From NCBI GenBank assembly GCA_020161935.1, contig JAIUNI010000010.1:186001-250000 (forward strand): 64,000 bases of DNA, in the 5' to 3' direction. A program made the translations under genes and the position numbers. Of the stretch, positions 42,373 through 51,756 are shown one piece after another (position 1 is the first letter of the stretch; each line of letters starts with the position of its first letter). The notes below the pieces were generated by a model. It saw nothing but the letters and a program-made list of their open reading frames with translations, did not search any database and had not been told where the DNA came from. This DNA comes from Chloroflexota bacterium (lineage in GTDB: Bacteria > Chloroflexota > Anaerolineae > Aggregatilineales > Phototrophicaceae).

Positions 42373-43575
42373 CTAGCCGCCGATCAGGGGTACGCTTGTG
42401 GCTTCGACTGGTGGTTTGATTCCCGGTCGGATAATGCCTACTGATGTGGGAACAACGATACTCAATGTCTCACCCGTTGGCGCGTCCGGCGGCGGGCAAA
42501 GCGGTCGCCGTTCGGTGGGCGGCAGCGGCGGCTCACCCGGCGCGGGGGGCATCACGCAGTCTACACCCGTCACCTTCGTTGTCGCCTCATCAGTCACCTC
42601 TATGGGTAATACGAACCCTTCTTCACACGCTGGCATCGGCCCTTCGCCGCACAGCGCCCCGCCCGACTTCAAATGATCCTGTATCGCCGCGATTTCCTCA
42701 TCTGTCATCGGGGCGGCCATCTCAATCTCACGGTCAAGCATACCCAGTGGCAGCGCTTCCATCTTCGGGAACTTACCCTTATATGACTTGGGTGCTTCCG
42801 GTGCGCCTTCCGCCACCATCATACGCCGGTTGACAATTCCACCCCCCGGCGAACGGAACGGCACGAGTCGCCGCGCCACCGGAATCCGCGCCCAGCTTCC
42901 CGGTAAAATCACCTGTGTGTCATCACCGGAGGTCACGTAAGCCGCGCCTTCCAGTGTACTCACCGTCATGCCATCCTCGGTTTCCGTCGTCTGGAAGAAC
43001 ACCGTCGAACCCATCTGTACGTCTACGCCGTTCACGTTAAACGCCACTTCACCCACGCCTTGCGGGGTCTGCACCAGCAGTCCGCTTTCGGGCGCTTCCG
43101 CACATTGGGCATCACCCGCGCCTGTCTTGAGGTAAAACGCTTCCATCGGTTGCTTGTCAGGGTCAATCTGTTGGTTGACCGCGTTGGTAATCTCCACATC
43201 CCCGAACAGCAGGAACGTCACGTTCTGCCCCGGCAGCGTGTCAGGAATGTTCGCCTGTAACTTCAGCAGCGCCACGCCCCATTCTTGGCTCTCGATCTTC
43301 ATCGCGCTGAGTGTCATAGTCTGAATATCCGCCACATTCACGATGTCGCCAGCCTTGTTGAAGCTGAAGTTTGCTGCCCCCGGTTGTCCGGTCGCTTCAA
43401 GATTAAAGTTACCGTAGCACGCTTGGTTACGTCCGGTTTGCTTACAGGCTTCGTCCGCCGCGCTCAGTGCCTTCGAGACAATTTCGGGGCAGTCGCTCGC
43501 CTGCGCCAGCAGCATCGCCGGTGCCACACACAAAACAAACGCGAAGGATAGAAAAGTTTTGAGGTAACGTCTCAT
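42373..43575 (-). CDS. Secreted protein with FecR-like central domain and Pro-rich tail, hypothetical
   Basis: 400 residues. Signal peptide ~1-25 (ending LLAQ). The N-terminal part has paired cysteines (ASDCPEIV, ADEACKQTGRNQACYG). The centre (LLVQTPQGVGEVAFNVNGVD; GSTVFFQTTETEDGMTVSTL; AAYVTSGDDTQVILPG) resembles FecR-type or bactofilin-like beta repeats. The C-terminus is Pro-rich with further cysteines. No secure family. A palindrome (CCCCGATT/AATCGGGG) lies downstream at about 42317-42355. Confidence 0.65.
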   Translation of the reverse strand: MRRYLKTFLSFAFVLCVAPAMLLAQASDCPEIVSKALSAADEACKQTGRNQACYGNFNLEATGQPGAANFSFNKAGDIVNVADIQTMTLSAMKIESQEWGVALLKLQANIPDTLPGQNVTFLLFGDVEITNAVNQQIDPDKQPMEAFYLKTGAGDAQCAEAPESGLLVQTPQGVGEVAFNVNGVDVQMGSTVFFQTTETEDGMTVSTLEGAAYVTSGDDTQVILPGSWARIPVARRLVPFRSPGGGIVNRRMMVAEGAPEAPKSYKGKFPKMEALPLGMLDREIEMAAPMTDEEIAAIQDHLKSGGALCGEGPMPACEEGFVLPIEVTDEATTKVTGVDCVMPPAPGEPPLPPTERRPLCPPPDAPTGETLSIVVPTSVGIIRPGIKPPVEATSVPLIGG

Positions 43576-43663
43576 AATTCGTCTACACCTGTCATAATGG
43601 TTCGCAATTCAGTCACTATCCTATTTACATTGTATTACAAATTTGGTTCTGTCTACGGTTTGT

Positions 43664-44023
43664 CTAGGAATCATGATACCGGATGCCTACCGCTCGCTCG
43701 ACATCAATCACAAAGAAGATCCCATTTTCCGGTGAGTGCAAGTCGCCTAGAATATCCTGTGTAACCTTGAGCATAGGTTCAATGATGGCATCATGCTCCA
43801 CCAATGCCACCAACACAAAACTACTTGGCTGGTTTGCCCGTAGAATGTCAACCAGTGACATCATCCCCGGTAGAATTTCACCTGCCTTCGATCTTTCGCG
43901 GATGCGCTGTAACCCATGCCCCTCAATAATGGTGACTCCCGGTGCGCCGATTTGCATCCAACTCTCACCCACCTGCTGCGCCACATCATCGCGTGCTGTA
44001 ATTAAGACGACTAGTTTAGCCAT
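43664..44023 (-). CDS. PII-like small regulator, coupled to an antiporter
   Basis: About 119 residues from the ATG at 44023, which shares one base with the stop of the antiporter gene (TAATG). The fold pattern fits PII/CutA-like proteins: VVLITARDDVAQQVGESWMQ, GAPGVTIIEGHGLQRIRE, SFVLVALVEHDAIIEPML and GIFFVIDVERAVGI. Such proteins are trimeric and bind nucleotides. Translational coupling implies that it regulates the transporter encoded just upstream. Confidence 0.65.
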   Translation of the reverse strand: MAKLVVLITARDDVAQQVGESWMQIGAPGVTIIEGHGLQRIRERSKAGEILPGMMSLVDILRANQPSSFVLVALVEHDAIIEPMLKVTQDILGDLHSPENGIFFVIDVERAVGIRYHDS

Positions 44024-45264
44024 TAGGTTCCCTTTGCTCCTTGGCCTGCTGAGTTGAAAACGCGCCGTACCAGCGGCGGTGTAACGACCGTTGTCAGTAG
44101 AATGACAAGGAATAGACACAAAAAGAGGGGATCATCGAGCGTCAATATACCGCTGCTCAAGCCCAACGCCGCGATAATAAGCCCAACCTCGCCCCGCGAA
44201 ATCATACACACCCCTAACCGGAGTGACTGCGCTTTGTCAAATCCGCCCAGCCGTGCGCCGACTCCGCATCCCACCAGCTTGGATACGACTGCCAGCACCA
44301 AGAGTACCACTGCCAGCGGGATAGCATTCAATGGGAAGTCGCTGAGATCGGTTTGCAGCCCCACGCTCACGAAGAAAATAGGCACGAGAAACGCATAAGC
44401 GATAGCATCCACCGACTCCTCGATCTGATGTTTAATCTGCCGCTGCGCCCGGCTGAGTCCGACACCCGCGATGAACGCCCCCGTAATCGCCGCCACCCCA
44501 CCGAAGGATTGCGCCGCCCATCCAAACACCAGCGCCATCACCAACCCGACAGCCGCGTTGCCATAAGCCTTTGACAAATCGAACCACCGGTTAAGCCACT
44601 GCATCAAAACGGGTAGACCAAACCACGCCACCACAAACGCGATCACCAGATAACCCGCCATCCTCAGAATAATGTTGATGAGGCTGCCCGCATCGACACT
44701 CCCGCCTGTTCCGGTTATCGCGACTGTCAGCGACACCAACAAAATCGCGATCACATCATCGATCAACGCCGTCGCTAGCAGCGCGTTCCCTTCCTTCGTT
44801 TGCAATAAGCCCAACTCTAATAGTACCTGCGCCGATATACTCACCGACGTTGCCGCCAGCGTCACGCCGGCGAAGAGTGCAGGTTGCCACGAGTAGCCAA
44901 ATAACATCACGGCAGGCAGTACCATCAGTACCGGAACCACTGCGCCCGCCGCCCCCGCGATGCCCGCGACCACGCCCACCTTCATCAGCTCACCGACGTT
45001 CACTTCTAGTCCAACCTTGAACATCAGCAGCATCACGCCCAATTCCGCGAGTTCGATGATCGTTGCATCAAGGTGTGCATCCGCCAAACCAAGCGCACTC
45101 GAATGCAGCATGTTCAGCAGCGTCGGGCCGAGGATCACCCCGATTAGCAGCTCGCCGAGTACGCGCGGTTGGTCAAACTTCCGCGCGATTTCACCACCCA
45201 TTCGTGCGGCGAATAAAATAATACCCAGCGCCAACATCAGCGCTGTGACTGGATTGTTATTCAT
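44023..45264 (-). CDS. Cation:proton antiporter, CPA2 (KefB/NapA) family
   Basis: 413 residues with about 12 membrane spans. GEIARKFDQPRVLGELLIGVILGPTLL is the typical CPA2 opening. ALIDDVIAILLVSL carries the two adjacent aspartates that carry protons and ions in the CPA2 family. FGWAAQSFGGVAAITGAFIAG and CMISRGEVGLIIAALG follow. There is no cytoplasmic TrkA domain; a separate PII-like protein is encoded right after it and may take that regulatory place. Confidence 0.88.
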   Translation of the reverse strand: MNNNPVTALMLALGIILFAARMGGEIARKFDQPRVLGELLIGVILGPTLLNMLHSSALGLADAHLDATIIELAELGVMLLMFKVGLEVNVGELMKVGVVAGIAGAAGAVVPVLMVLPAVMLFGYSWQPALFAGVTLAATSVSISAQVLLELGLLQTKEGNALLATALIDDVIAILLVSLTVAITGTGGSVDAGSLINIILRMAGYLVIAFVVAWFGLPVLMQWLNRWFDLSKAYGNAAVGLVMALVFGWAAQSFGGVAAITGAFIAGVGLSRAQRQIKHQIEESVDAIAYAFLVPIFFVSVGLQTDLSDFPLNAIPLAVVLLVLAVVSKLVGCGVGARLGGFDKAQSLRLGVCMISRGEVGLIIAALGLSSGILTLDDPLFLCLFLVILLTTVVTPPLVRRVFNSAGQGAKGT

Positions 45265-45296
45265 TTCTTTTTCCTATCTTACGAACAATTTTCGGG

Positions 45297-46109
45297 TTAT
45301 CCCGTTTTCGGCACAACCAATGTCACCAAGATGTCGGTATCAGTAATGTCGATGGCCTTCAACTTTTGCTGTGGCCCCACCCGCTGCGTCACAATCTGGT
45401 CAAGCGTATCGACCATCATCTTAAACGTGTCGGTGATCGCCACATCAATGTAACTTTGCGGGGTATTGACCTGTTCCGTCCGAATATCGCTAATCGTAAT
45501 AGTCGCCAGTTCGCCGCTCAAAGTCACCGTGATAATCACCGTTCCGCTCATCGTGGCGAAGTTATCATCAACGGTCGTCATCTGCACGTTGATCGCACCC
45601 GGCACAAAATCCACCACCGCGCTCTGCATACTGGGGTATGCGAGAATATTCCGGTCGATTTCCTCTTGGAACTGAGCCTCACTGATCGTCACATCCGCCA
45701 CATAACTCGCAACCCCTTGGTCACCGCCGGAGGGTTCGGGCGTAAAGGTCGAGTATCGTGGCGCTTCCAATATCGCCTGTGTCGCCGTGCTGATAGCCGC
45801 CAGCGTCGGTTCAACCGTCGGCGTGGGGGTCACAGGGCGCGGCGTGCGGGTCAGTGTTGCAGTCGGTGTAGGGGTTTCACTCGGCAGCGCGGCAGGTGTA
45901 CCGCTTTCTTGAGTCGCTTCGGCTGGTGCCTCGGTCGTCGCCTCAGCCGTGACTTCGCTCATTATATCGGCGTTGGTCGGCGTGATAGAAGCTGTCGCGC
46001 TGGCCGCTTCAAGCACCGCCAGCGTCGGCAGTGTTTCATCCGGCGGTGTCGTCGGCTGGCAAGCCGCCAATACCAAAAGCAGGGCGAGCAGTGGGATGGT
46101 GAACTTCAT
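45297..46109 (-). CDS. Lipoprotein with Thr/Pro linker, hypothetical
   Basis: About 270 residues from the ATG at 46109 (MKFTIPLLALLLVLAACQP, lipobox LAAC). A linker rich in Thr, Pro, Ala and Glu spans ~25-100 (TPTPTATLTRTPRPVTPTPT). The folded part (~120-270) has VADVTISEAQFQEEIDRNIL, VDFVPGAINVQMTTVDDNFA, and TMSGTVIITVTLSGELATITI, a beta-rich region resembling lipid- or ligand-binding scaffolds. No family assigned. Confidence 0.7.
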   Translation of the reverse strand: MKFTIPLLALLLVLAACQPTTPPDETLPTLAVLEAASATASITPTNADIMSEVTAEATTEAPAEATQESGTPAALPSETPTPTATLTRTPRPVTPTPTVEPTLAAISTATQAILEAPRYSTFTPEPSGGDQGVASYVADVTISEAQFQEEIDRNILAYPSMQSAVVDFVPGAINVQMTTVDDNFATMSGTVIITVTLSGELATITISDIRTEQVNTPQSYIDVAITDTFKMMVDTLDQIVTQRVGPQQKLKAIDITDTDILVTLVVPKTG

Positions 46110-46209
46110 AGTGATACTTTCTGCACAGCCCAATCAAGAATACGTCAGGGCTAAGATGCTATAAAGATAGCATAAGTTCACACCCCGCTGCGTAAAATCC
46201 CCATTAAGG

Positions 46210-47484
46210 TCAGTTCCACGTCTCAATGGTATCTTTCAACTGCTGCATGAAATGATCGGCTGTCGCTCCGTCCGCGACTCGGTGGTCGAAGGTCAGCGTC
46301 ACATAGCAGCACGGACGAATCGCGATCATGTCGTCAATCACCTTCACCCGCTTCTCCACCACACCTACGCCCAGTATCCCCGATTGCGGTTGGTTGATGA
46401 TCGGTGTCGCGAACAAACTGCCGCTCACCCCATGATTCGTAATCGTGAACGTCCCCCCTTGCAGTTCGTCCGCCTTTAACTGCTTGCCGCGTCCTCTAGT
46501 TGCCACCTCATTGACCGCTCGTGCCATCCCCAACAGGTTCAGGTCGCCCGCGTTCGGGATAACCGGCACGATTAGCCCCTCGTCCAGCGCCACCGCGATA
46601 CCGAGGTTCACCGTGTTATGCAGGAATATCCCCTCATCCGTCCACTGTGCGTTCAGGTAACGTGCTTGTTGCAACGCGGCGGCTGTCGCCACTGCCAGAT
46701 AAGCCGTCAGCGTCAAGTTCACCCCCTGCTTCGCATAGGCATCCTTGTTCGCCTTACGGTGCGCCATCACTGCCGACATATCAAATTCGAACACTGTCGT
46801 CGCGTGTGGTGCGGTTTGCAGCTTGCTCCGTACCATATGCTCCGCGATTGTCCGCCGCATCGCTGTCAGCGCCACCAACTCACCACCGCTTTGAGGCGCT
46901 TTCACTGGCACATGCGTTGTTTGCTGTGCAGGTGAGAGGGTAACGGATTTAGCCGTTAATGGCGGCTGCGGCGTTGGTTCTGGGAGCGGTTTGGGCGATG
47001 GAGTTTTGGCTAGATATGTTTGGACATCCTTCTTGGTCACCCGTCCATCGCGCCCCGTTCCCGTGATCTGCGCCAGATCAAGCTGGTGTTCCGCCACCAT
47101 CCGTGCCACCACCGGCGACACATAACCCGTATATTCCGCTGTATGTCCATTATTGGAATGATGCTCATCCCCCTCGCTCTGAGGGCTATTGGAGGACTGA
47201 GCCTGCGAAGGTAGCTGATGTGGGGCTAGGGGTGAGGGTTTTTCTACTGCTTCCCCAATCACCGCGAGACACGCCCCCGCCGTTACCAGTTGCCCCACCG
47301 GAGTCAAAATCTTTAGTACTACACCGCTCACCGGCGCGGGAATTTCCGTGTCAATTTTATCGCCGCTCACTTCCAGCAGCGGATCAAATTCTTCTACACG
47401 CTCACCTTCATGCTTCAGCCACCTGCTGACCGTTCCCTCACTCACGCTGTCGCCCAGTTGGGGCATAATCACTTCAGTTGGCAT
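46210..47484 (-). CDS. 2-oxoacid dehydrogenase acyltransferase (E2)
   Basis: 424 residues. Lipoyl domain ~2-78 with lipoyl-lysine K43 (SGDKIDTEIPAP). A peripheral-subunit-binding domain lies at ~121-155 (YVSPVVARMVAEHQLDL, GTGRDGRVTKKDV). The catalytic domain ends with TLTFDHRVADGATADHF, the DHRxxDG motif. It would transfer acyl groups to CoA. The E1 partner and substrate (pyruvate, oxoglutarate or branched-chain) are not given. The linker at residues ~82-105 is encoded by a dispersed DNA repeat (47171-47239). Confidence 0.93.
   Translation of the reverse strand: MPTEVIMPQLGDSVSEGTVSRWLKHEGERVEEFDPLLEVSGDKIDTEIPAPVSGVVLKILTPVGQLVTAGACLAVIGEAVEKPSPLAPHQLPSQAQSSNSPQSEGDEHHSNNGHTAEYTGYVSPVVARMVAEHQLDLAQITGTGRDGRVTKKDVQTYLAKTPSPKPLPEPTPQPPLTAKSVTLSPAQQTTHVPVKAPQSGGELVALTAMRRTIAEHMVRSKLQTAPHATTVFEFDMSAVMAHRKANKDAYAKQGVNLTLTAYLAVATAAALQQARYLNAQWTDEGIFLHNTVNLGIAVALDEGLIVPVIPNAGDLNLLGMARAVNEVATRGRGKQLKADELQGGTFTITNHGVSGSLFATPIINQPQSGILGVGVVEKRVKVIDDMIAIRPCCYVTLTFDHRVADGATADHFMQQLKDTIETWN
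47171..47239. repeat. Conserved-loop repeat inside the E2 coding sequence
   Basis: On the plus strand it reads CCCTCGCTCTGAGGGC, then ACTGAGCCTGCGAAGGTAGC, then GGGGCTAGGGGTGAGGG, the same order of blocks as the intergenic copies at 16652 and 48857. The left inner arm is decayed so the inner stem no longer pairs. It lies in frame across codons ~82-105 of E2. Confidence 0.75.
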
Positions 47485-47740
47485 GAATGTTTACCTTCAA
47501 TGAATAGTTTAAATACGCATCAAGACTTCCATCTTGACTCTCTTTTTACAACATTTTTGGATACCTTGCACGGTGTCTAATCAAATCTCAAGAGTAGTCT
47601 GTGCGTAGAGTTAGAACATCATAATAACCATATGCTATAGAAGAATCCTTTATCGCCACTTGGAACATCTTTAGGAGTTTCTGCGTCTTTTGAGATAAGG
47701 TCGTACCTTTGTTTTCCGTTTAATCAGGAGTTGCGTAACA

Positions 47741-48670
47741 ATGAACCGCCGATTTGTGTTCGTTAGCCTCATGCTCCTCACGTTTTGTGTCATACTTCCG
47801 GTTTCGGCTCAGGAAGAAGCGGAACCTGACTACCCGTTTGCATTCCCGCTGCCCGCGCCAACCGAAACCCAAGTTGAAGAAGCTCGCGCCTGCGACCTTG
47901 ATTCGGAATCATCTGACGACAAAGAGCAGTCTGAAATTTGTGACCTCGCGCTCGAAGCCATTGGGTTAGCCTCCACCCGTGAAGACCAGAACACACCATC
48001 CGATAAAGAACGCGAGTTGTTGGTCGAAATCGTGGGAAAGAATCCGGCAGTCTTGCTGCGGCTTGCAGTCATTAGCCCCTTCTTCAACGCCTTTGAAATC
48101 GTCGCTCCACCCGACTTTTCGGATAACCCCATAACCGAATTGGAACTGACGTATACATTTTCAGGGTTAGGCAGCACGAATGACTACGCCATCACCATTA
48201 CCGATGCCGACACGAAACCGGTTGTCACGGGTCATGCAGACGTAAATGGTTCCTTTGGTGAACCGGAAGATACCCCCACGCCGCAGCCATCGCTAGCCGA
48301 AACCGTTGACGCAGATCTCATCCAAGCCTTCGCCCTTGCGCTTGACGACCTTATCCCCATTCAAAGCCAATTTTCCAGTGCGCCTTGTTGGGATTATTAC
48401 CCCGATTGGACGGTCAAGCTGACCTTTGCCGATGACACGGTAATCACCCTCGTCACTAACAGCTCGAATGTTGTTGGGGTCGGTGGGCCGTGGCAAACCG
48501 AGATTGATGACACCGACTATATGCAGTATTCTGCTTCCATTCAGGTTGCCATCAGCGGCTTGTTTGATGCGCTCGACCTCAAGTTTGGCGAAACAGCCGC
48601 AATGGGCTGCGGTGGCATCACCGACCCCCTCGAAGATGCCTATCCGCTTTCAGGAACAGAAACACCATAA
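47741..48670 (+). CDS. Secreted protein, hypothetical
   Basis: 309 residues. Signal peptide ~1-23 (MNRRFVFVSLMLLTFCVILP, then VSAQ). The N-terminal mature part is acidic with two cysteines (ARACDLDSESSDDKEQSEIC). A middle part AFEIVAPPDFSDNPITELEL, and a C-terminal part with CWDYYPDWTVKLTFADDTVI and a final MGCGGI. The Tyr-Pro-Asp-Trp stretch recalls the repeats of the protein at 31866. No family assigned; single gene. Confidence 0.7.
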   Translation: MNRRFVFVSLMLLTFCVILPVSAQEEAEPDYPFAFPLPAPTETQVEEARACDLDSESSDDKEQSEICDLALEAIGLASTREDQNTPSDKERELLVEIVGKNPAVLLRLAVISPFFNAFEIVAPPDFSDNPITELELTYTFSGLGSTNDYAITITDADTKPVVTGHADVNGSFGEPEDTPTPQPSLAETVDADLIQAFALALDDLIPIQSQFSSAPCWDYYPDWTVKLTFADDTVITLVTNSSNVVGVGGPWQTEIDDTDYMQYSASIQVAISGLFDALDLKFGETAAMGCGGITDPLEDAYPLSGTETP

Positions 48671-48856
48671 GTTGCTTTGCATAGGGAGGTTTACATGAGC
48701 CTCCTTAATCTAAAAAGTTTGTAAACTCTAACAATTTAATACGAAAATTTGTGCTATAATGTGTTTGATAGTGGTTGTGTGTAGGACCACACTAAACGGT
48801 GGGAATTTATTTTGTGTCGATTTCATCGCAAAATGAACCATAAAAGTCTTTAAAGT

Positions 48857-48922
48857 CCCTCGCCCTGAGGGAGAGGGCTGATGGTGGAGTGAGCCTGCGA
48901 ACGTACCATCGTAGGGTGAGGG
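48857..48922 (+). repeat. Conserved-loop hairpin element, stem GATGGT/ACCATC
   Basis: GATGGT (48880-48885) and ACCATC (48905-48910) enclose GGAGTGAGCCTGCGAACGT. Compared with 16669 the stem has changed C-G to T-A on both sides, a compensatory change. Outer arms are CCCTCGCCCT and AGGGTGAGGG. Confidence 0.75.
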
Positions 48923-48998
48923 CTTAAAATAATCATCCACCACTTAGGGTAGTCCTACTTGGTTGCGAAGTAAGTGATGCGTGTGGTGTGGTGGCGCG

Positions 48999-49023
48999 GA
49001 CAGCCTGTCTGCTGTCCCTACAA
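48999..49023 (-). repeat. REP-like GTAG-headed hairpin, stem GGACAGC/GCTGTCC
   Basis: Reverse-strand copy identical to 20590-20614. Confidence 0.8.
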
Positions 49024-49449
49024 CATTGGTTGCTTGTCTATCGGCACAGAATTTCATCACTTACCCTGTAACCACCATCATGTGTTTTGTATTTCTCGCT
49101 ATTCTCTTTGGCGACTTGGCGGTTAAAATGTTTTCGCCTTTCTCTGTGCGCTCTGTGTCTCTGTGGTTAAACCGTATTGCTTTTTCTGTATTGTCTTTGC
49201 GCCTTTGCTTCCTTGCGCCTTTGCGTTTTGTTTGGTGTTTGGCTTTTGCATATTCAGCGAAACGCTCCCTCATTCCCGCCGAATGTGGCGCAGCGGCGGA
49301 TACACGGGAGCCATCCGCTGCACTCGTGTCATTTCAGCGCCAACCTCCCTCACTCCTGCCGACACAAAATGTCAATTCAGCGGATGTGAGGGAGCATCCC
49401 GCCAGCCATTTCAGCGGGAAATATGCGAAAAATGCGAATTTTGTGAATC

Positions 49450-49478
49450 AAAAACGCCGCCCTTTCAGACAGCGTTTT
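49450..49478 (-). terminator. Intrinsic terminator of the Fe-S oxidoreductase gene
   Basis: On the minus strand AAAACGCTGTC pairs with GGGCGGCGTTTT (two G-U steps) around TGAAA and ends in a T-run. It begins about 22 bp after the stop at 49501. Confidence 0.75.
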
Positions 49479-49500
49479 CAAAGCTGATCGCCAACAGTTG

Positions 49501-51552
49501 CTAATCGTGGACAATCGCCTCAACCGTCAGGTTATCCGCAATCAACTCCACCACATCCTTGATAATCAGACCCTCGCCACCATCGTTGGCCTTCGCGCTC
49601 TCGAACATCTGCATACAGAAGGGACACCCGACCGCCAGCACCTGTGCGCCTGTTGCCTTCGCTTCTTCATAGCGTTCGACGTTCACAGCTTTGGTACCGT
49701 GTTCTTCTTCCTTCCAGAATTGAGCGCCGCCCGCCCCACAGCAGAAGGATTTCTTCTTGGTGCGTGGCATTTCGATCAGGTTCTCGCTGACCGCATTCAA
49801 AACGGTACGCGGTTCTTCGACCACATCATTGTGCCGTCCGAGGTAGCACGGGTCATGGAAAGTGACATTACTCATCTTCTTCGGGCTGGAGCTGACCGGA
49901 ACTTTTCCGGCTGCAATCAATTCCTCGATCAGTTCGGTATGGTGAACCACCTCGTAGTGACCCCCGAACTGGTGATATTCCTTGCCGATGTTATGGAAGC
50001 AGTGGGGGCAGGTCACCACAATACGCTTGGGCTTGACCTCGTTGAGCAGTTCAACATTCCCCGTCGCCAGTTCGTAGTAAAGGTCTTCCTTACCGGCGCG
50101 TCGGGCAACATCACCCGTGCAGTTTTCCTGCTCGCCCAGCACCGCGAAGTTAACCCCCGCCGTGTTCAATACCTTGACCAGCGCCCGTGCGGTCAGTTGC
50201 GCCCGTGGGTCGTAGTTCACCGCGCAGCCTGTCCAGTACAACACATCGAAATCGGGGTTCTCGTCGACTGTTGGGACAGGGATTTCCAGCCCCTTCGCCC
50301 ACTTGAAACGGTCTTCACGCGGGGCTTGCCACGGGTTGCCCTGCCGTTCCATACCTTTGAAAGCGCCCTGTAGCTCGGCTGGGAATTCCGACTGCATCAA
50401 TACTGCGTCTCGCCGGATGTTGAGGATATCTTGCATCGGCTCATTACCAACAGGACAAATATCCACGCACGCCCCGCACGAGGTACACGCCCATACGGCT
50501 GACTCACTGAGCGCCATCCCGACCAGCGAAATCTCTGAGGCCGTCCCCCCGGCGAGGTCGGTCATGTGGTCGCGCATGTAATAACGCTTGTTGATCTCCA
50601 ACGCGGATGGAGAGAGTTCTTTTCCGGTCACGTAAGCCGGACACACATCTTGGCACCGGTTACACATGATACAGGCGAAACCGTCCATAATAGCTGTCTT
50701 GGGAAGGTCTTCCAGCTTGTTCACCCCGAACTGCTCAATATCCGCGTCTTCGAGGTCGAGCTTATCCATCTCACCAATGGAGGTGCGTCTTGGCTTGGTC
50801 AAAAAGTTTAACGGAGCCATGAAAATATGAGCGTGTTTGGAATAAGCGAAGTAGGGCGTAAAAACGAGAATACCCCCTAAAGCCAGCCACCAGAAAACAT
50901 GCTCCAAAGCCGTTAGCGCGTCCGCGCTCATGCCCCCCCAGATGGGTGAAACCAGTGTGGCGAACGGCATAAAAATGTCCGCCCCGTGATGCGCCACATA
51001 AACGGATTCGCCCAAAAAGCGTGAGCCAACGTGTATAAGAATGAAAATACCAACCACAAGCGAGTCGGTCGAGATAGCGCCAGCTTTTACTTTCGGGTGA
51101 AGGAGCACATTATCGTGGTAATCAAGTTCCCGCTTATTCGGGAGTACAAACCGTCGCAGGAGGAAATAAGTAACACCGACAATGACCGCGATGCTGAGAA
51201 TATCCCCGACCAAACGATACAGATTGTAGAGAAAGCCGAAGTTTTCCAGCGAATCGAGGAAACCCGGTATAAATCCTCTAAAAGTATCCACACCATTCAC
51301 CAGAAAATAATAGGTGAACCCCCACACGATCCCCAGATGAAACAGGCTGCTAATCCGCCGTGTTTTGAGTGTCGTTTCTTGCCCTAAGTAGATCCGCAGG
51401 GCTTTCCATGCCCGCTGGGGCAGGTTATCAAGGTAAAGATTCCCCTCGCCGTGGTTCACGATCAAGTACATCTCACGGAAACCGCTGTACGTCGCACCGA
51501 TAGCCAGCACCGCCAGCATGATAAAAAGGAATTGTTCAAATGGTGTCAGCAT
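49501..51552 (-). CDS. Membrane-bound Fe-S oxidoreductase with CCG domains (HdrD/GlpC-like)
   Basis: 683 residues. Residues ~1-260 hold about six membrane spans resembling the cytochrome b-type NarI/HdrE unit. Two 4Fe-4S clusters follow: CIMCNRCQDVCP and CTSCGACVDICP. Two CCG cysteine-rich domains follow: YWTGCAVNYD...NCTGD...CPHCFHNIG and HDPCYLGRHND...CCGAGGAQFWKEE...GCPFCMQMF. It would move electrons between membrane quinones and a soluble carrier or disulfide. The fusion of membrane and Fe-S parts in one protein is common in this broad family. The substrate is undetermined. Confidence 0.88.
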   Translation of the reverse strand: MLTPFEQFLFIMLAVLAIGATYSGFREMYLIVNHGEGNLYLDNLPQRAWKALRIYLGQETTLKTRRISSLFHLGIVWGFTYYFLVNGVDTFRGFIPGFLDSLENFGFLYNLYRLVGDILSIAVIVGVTYFLLRRFVLPNKRELDYHDNVLLHPKVKAGAISTDSLVVGIFILIHVGSRFLGESVYVAHHGADIFMPFATLVSPIWGGMSADALTALEHVFWWLALGGILVFTPYFAYSKHAHIFMAPLNFLTKPRRTSIGEMDKLDLEDADIEQFGVNKLEDLPKTAIMDGFACIMCNRCQDVCPAYVTGKELSPSALEINKRYYMRDHMTDLAGGTASEISLVGMALSESAVWACTSCGACVDICPVGNEPMQDILNIRRDAVLMQSEFPAELQGAFKGMERQGNPWQAPREDRFKWAKGLEIPVPTVDENPDFDVLYWTGCAVNYDPRAQLTARALVKVLNTAGVNFAVLGEQENCTGDVARRAGKEDLYYELATGNVELLNEVKPKRIVVTCPHCFHNIGKEYHQFGGHYEVVHHTELIEELIAAGKVPVSSSPKKMSNVTFHDPCYLGRHNDVVEEPRTVLNAVSENLIEMPRTKKKSFCCGAGGAQFWKEEEHGTKAVNVERYEEAKATGAQVLAVGCPFCMQMFESAKANDGGEGLIIKDVVELIADNLTVEAIVHD

Positions 51553-51756
51553 AAATTTTCCTCATCCAGTATGTAGTCGCTGTTGGCACAAACGATACCC
51601 GTCAAAGTGTAACACCGTCTAAATCGAAACGCGAAAATGCTAACCCGTAAACTTCGTAAAAAATGCTGATTGGGTTGTAAGAATTGGTTATTGGCGGGTT
51701 TCTAATTAGAGTTAGACTTACTGGAATAGATCTGAGACGACTTTGAGGAGAATATC

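Larger units (their letters stand above)
48671..49500. other. Gene-free region with repeats
   Basis: About 830 bp. A conserved-loop hairpin lies at 48857-48922, a REP-like hairpin at 48999-49023 and a terminator at 49450-49478. Between them are word-repeat stretches such as TTGGCGACTTGGCGG and GCGCTCTGTGTCTCTGTGG (49105-49165), and four spaced copies of ATTTCAGCG-like words (about 49253, 49328, 49372, 49405). The open frames here are of repeat composition and are not called as genes. Confidence 0.65.

Noticed and set aside
48981..49487. 168-codon frame in the gap before the Fe-S oxidoreductase
   Set aside because: It runs through REP-like and word repeats and has no ribosome site or family signal.
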